A stretch of 7,531 nt of DNA, from NCBI GenBank assembly GCA_946479905.1, contig CAMLIA010000195.1, positions 1-7,531 on the forward strand. The letters are read 5' to 3'. Within the stretch, counting starts at the first letter, position 1, and each line of letters starts with the position of its first letter. A program made the position numbers and the translations under genes. Shown one piece after another: positions 6,196 to 7,531 of the stretch. A model generated the notes under the pieces. It searched no databases. It was not told the DNA's origin and saw nothing but the letters and a program-made list of their open reading frames with translations. The DNA comes from an uncultured Frankiales bacterium (GTDB taxonomy: Bacteria; Actinomycetota; Actinomycetes; Mycobacteriales; SCTD01).

Positions 6196-7000
6196 CGGCT
6201 GGTACCCCGATCCCGCAGGCGCGTTCCACCACCGCTGGTGGGACGGGCAGAAGTGGACCGACGCGGTCGCCACCAACGGTCAGCAGTCCACCTCGCCGCT
6301 GACCGCGGGGACGGGGCCGGTGCAGGCCTCCTCACCGCAGCAGCTCGCCAAGCAGGCGGAGCGGGCAGGACTGACGCCGGGGGAGGCAGGAACCGGGGGC
6401 GGCACCGTCTTCACCGAGCCGGTGCTCGTGGTGAACCAGAAGATGAAGCTCATCGAGGTCACCAACCAGTACTCCGTCTACGACCAGCACGGCACGCAGA
6501 TCGCCTCGGTCAGCGAGATCGGCCAGTCGACGCTCAAGAAGGTCGTCCGGGTCCTCGGGGAGTACGACCAGTACTTCACGCACCGGCTGGAGGTGCGCGA
6601 CATGTCCGGCGTCCCCGTCCTGCACGTGACCCGGCCGGCCAAGCTCCTCAAGAGCAAGGTGATCGTCGAGAAGCCGGGCGTCGGGGAGGTCGGCCGGCTG
6701 GTGCAGCTCAACGCGATCGGCAAGATCAGGTTCGGGCTGATGGCCGGGACGGAGCAGGTCGGCGAGCTGCGCGCGGAGAACTGGCGGGCCTGGGACTTCG
6801 CCATCGTCGACGCGACAGGCACCGAGGTGGCCCGGATCAAGAAGACCTTCGAGGGCCTGGCCAAGACGATGTTCACCACGGCGGACAACTACGTCGTGCG
6901 GATCCACCGGCCGCTGCAGGACCCGCTGCTGTCGTTGGTGGTCGCCAGCGCGCTGACCGTCGACACCGCCCTCAAGCAGGACAGTCGCGGACTGACGTGA
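6179..7000 (+). CDS. DUF2510 domain plus phospholipid scramblase/LURP1-related-like protein
   Basis: This is a 273-residue protein. Its N-terminus has a DUF2510 module, AGWYPDPAG...RWWDGQKWT (6-27), a short Trp-rich domain found mostly in actinobacterial membrane-associated proteins. A low-complexity linker (about 30-75) follows. The rest (about 82-265) reads as a scramblase/LURP-one-type beta-barrel repeat: VLVVNQKMKLIEVTNQYSVYD, then paired strands such as FTHRLEVRDMSGVPVLHVTRP and WDFAIVDATGTEVARIKK. It closes with a hydrophobic helix, PLLSLVVASALTVDTAL (249-265), equivalent to the C-terminal helix buried in the barrel in this fold. True lipid scrambling is unproven for bacterial members; a lipid- or membrane-linked role is inference. 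ATG 6179 is chosen for the AGGA seven bases upstream and because the DUF2510 motif begins at residue 6; ATG 6185 is possible. The start lies within a long hairpin. The stop overlaps the next gene as GTGA. Confidence 0.88.
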   Translation: MTMPEAGWYPDPAGAFHHRWWDGQKWTDAVATNGQQSTSPLTAGTGPVQASSPQQLAKQAERAGLTPGEAGTGGGTVFTEPVLVVNQKMKLIEVTNQYSVYDQHGTQIASVSEIGQSTLKKVVRVLGEYDQYFTHRLEVRDMSGVPVLHVTRPAKLLKSKVIVEKPGVGEVGRLVQLNAIGKIRFGLMAGTEQVGELRAENWRAWDFAIVDATGTEVARIKKTFEGLAKTMFTTADNYVVRIHRPLQDPLLSLVVASALTVDTALKQDSRGLT

Positions 7001-7491
7001 GCGTGTCGGACCTCGACGCGCGCTACGCCGAGCTCGAAGCCGCGGCGGACGACAAGCGCCGGGCCCGGATGCGCCGCCAGCCGCTGCTCCTCATCGGGCT
7101 CCTCGGAGCGCTCGTCCTCGGCATCGGTGCCGTCGCCTCCGTCGACCTGCACCGGCTGCGCACCCCCCAGGGGGTCGCCCTCCGCTGGGCCCAGGCGGCG
7201 CTGTTCGGTGACTGCGGCGACTACCTGCGCTTCTCCACCGGGCCGGTGGACCGGCCGCAGGCCGAGCTGTGCCGCGACCTGCGGTCGGCCACCGCGCAAG
7301 CGCGCCGCGACAACGTCCAGATCGGGCTGAAGGTCCGCAGTGTGACGGTGCGGGGGTCCACGGCGGTCGTCGTCCTCGACGTCACCCGCACGGGCGTCGT
7401 CCAGCACGCGACGGTCGACGAGCAGCGGTCGGGTGGTCGTTGGCGGGTGGTCCGCGACGCCACGTCCTGCGCGGTGCTCGGCTGCGCGTAG
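6997..7491 (+). CDS. Membrane-anchored protein with an extracytoplasmic four-cysteine domain
   Basis: This 164-residue protein starts with a charged cytoplasmic segment (DLDARYAELEAAADDKRRARMRR, 5-27). A single transmembrane helix (about 29-48, LLLIGLLGALVLGIGAVASV) follows, then an outside domain of about 115 residues. The positive residues before the helix predict N-in, C-out topology. The outside domain begins with a helix (GVALRWAQAALFGDCGDYLRF) and ends in beta strands (VTVRGSTAVVVLDVTRTG, GGRWRVVRD). That order resembles small NTF2-like/DUF4878-type secreted domains; the resemblance is tentative. Cysteines at 73, 92, 158 and 163 could form two disulfides. GTG 6997 overlaps the stop of the scramblase-like gene (GTGA), implying coupling; GTG 7003 is an alternative with a weak GGA five bases upstream if 6997 is not used. 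Function is unknown. Confidence 0.83.
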   Translation: MSVSDLDARYAELEAAADDKRRARMRRQPLLLIGLLGALVLGIGAVASVDLHRLRTPQGVALRWAQAALFGDCGDYLRFSTGPVDRPQAELCRDLRSATAQARRDNVQIGLKVRSVTVRGSTAVVVLDVTRTGVVQHATVDEQRSGGRWRVVRDATSCAVLGCA

Positions 7492-7494
7492 GTT
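7489..7494 (+). promoter_or_regulatory. Possible -10 element for a leaderless downstream gene
   Basis: TAGGTT fits TANNNT and ends six bases before the ATG at 7501, which matches leaderless spacing. Its first three bases are the TAG stop of the preceding gene. No convincing -35 or Shine-Dalgarno is seen, so confidence is low. Confidence 0.35.
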
Positions 7495-7500
7495 GCGGCG

Positions 7501-7531
7501 ATGACGAACGAGACGACGAACGAGACGACGA
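7501..7531 (+). CDS. Start of a further gene, truncated by window edge
   Basis: An ATG nine bases after the previous stop opens a frame reading MTNETTNETT to the window end. Only ten codons are visible, so no product can be named. The frame is encoded by a tandem 12-base repeat (7504-7515 and 7516-7527, followed by a partial third copy), giving a TNET peptide repeat. The short gap suggests a continuing operon, while the TANNNT box just upstream allows its own leaderless transcript. Confidence 0.45.
   Translation, partial: MTNETTNETT
7504..7531 (+). repeat. Tandem 12-base repeat at the 5' end of the last gene
   Basis: ACGAACGAGACG is repeated exactly at 7504-7515 and 7516-7527, and ACGA at 7528-7531 begins a third copy before the window ends. 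In frame it encodes TNET repeated. The total copy number cannot be seen. Confidence 0.85.

Noticed and set aside
6238..6996. Upstream in-frame extension of the anchored protein across the scramblase-like gene
   Set aside because: The extension is Arg/Gly-rich without features. The GTG at 6997 gives a sensible membrane protein and a typical GTGA overlap.
7504..7531. Possible CRISPR or mobile-element repeat
   Set aside because: The unit is a short 12-base tandem without spacers, lies in frame within a new gene, and has no flanking terminal repeats or transposase.
1..7531. Phage, defence island or transposon content
   Set aside because: No integrase, transposase, nuclease, toxin-antitoxin or phage structural motif is readable on either strand, and composition is uniform.

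Overview
The window is a compact, very GC-rich stretch with strong G/C third-position bias. It has actinobacterial traits: a GroEL2-type C-terminus, a DUF2510 domain, a NarL-type two-component pair, stop/start overlaps and apparent leaderless starts. A member of Actinomycetota is well supported. A closer placement (perhaps a Nocardioidaceae-like soil actinobacterium) is only a guess. No tRNA, rRNA, CRISPR array, insertion sequence or integrase is visible, and there is no gene-free stretch longer than about 150 bases. It looks like a chromosomal neighbourhood rather than a mobile region.

Layout: (1) positions 1-440 hold the 3' end of groEL (+), followed by a strong 16-bp hairpin at 455-490. 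(2) A minus-strand pair, 2586 down to 551, encodes a permuted NlpC/P60 (YiiX-like) cysteine hydrolase. Its stop overlaps by GTGA the start of a phytoene-dehydrogenase-like FAD oxidoreductase. (3) A tiny plus-strand gene (about 2587-2736) encodes a 49-residue single-pass membrane protein. It starts back to back with the hydrolase and ends in a CTAG stop/stop overlap with the next minus-strand operon. (4) A minus-strand two-component operon, 5335 down to 2733, encodes a polytopic GAF/HisKA_3 histidine kinase overlapping by ATGA a NarL/LuxR response regulator. (5) Divergent from it, on the plus strand, come a six-helix membrane protein (5484-6131), a DUF2510-scramblase-like protein (6179-7000), a GTGA-coupled membrane-anchored protein with four cysteines (6997-7491), and the first codons of another gene (7501 onward).

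How the genes may work together: the kinase has about ten membrane helices and no large extracellular domain, so it probably senses something in or at the membrane. It is divergent from a membrane-protein/scramblase-like/anchored-protein group, and the intergenic region between them holds repeated GTTCCCG boxes and an inverted repeat that could be operators. A membrane or lipid homeostasis module is a reasonable but unproven reading. The most striking non-coding signal is a perfect 16-bp inverted repeat (6137-6152 / 6180-6195). It buries the scramblase-like start codon in a stem while leaving the Shine-Dalgarno sequence in the loop.
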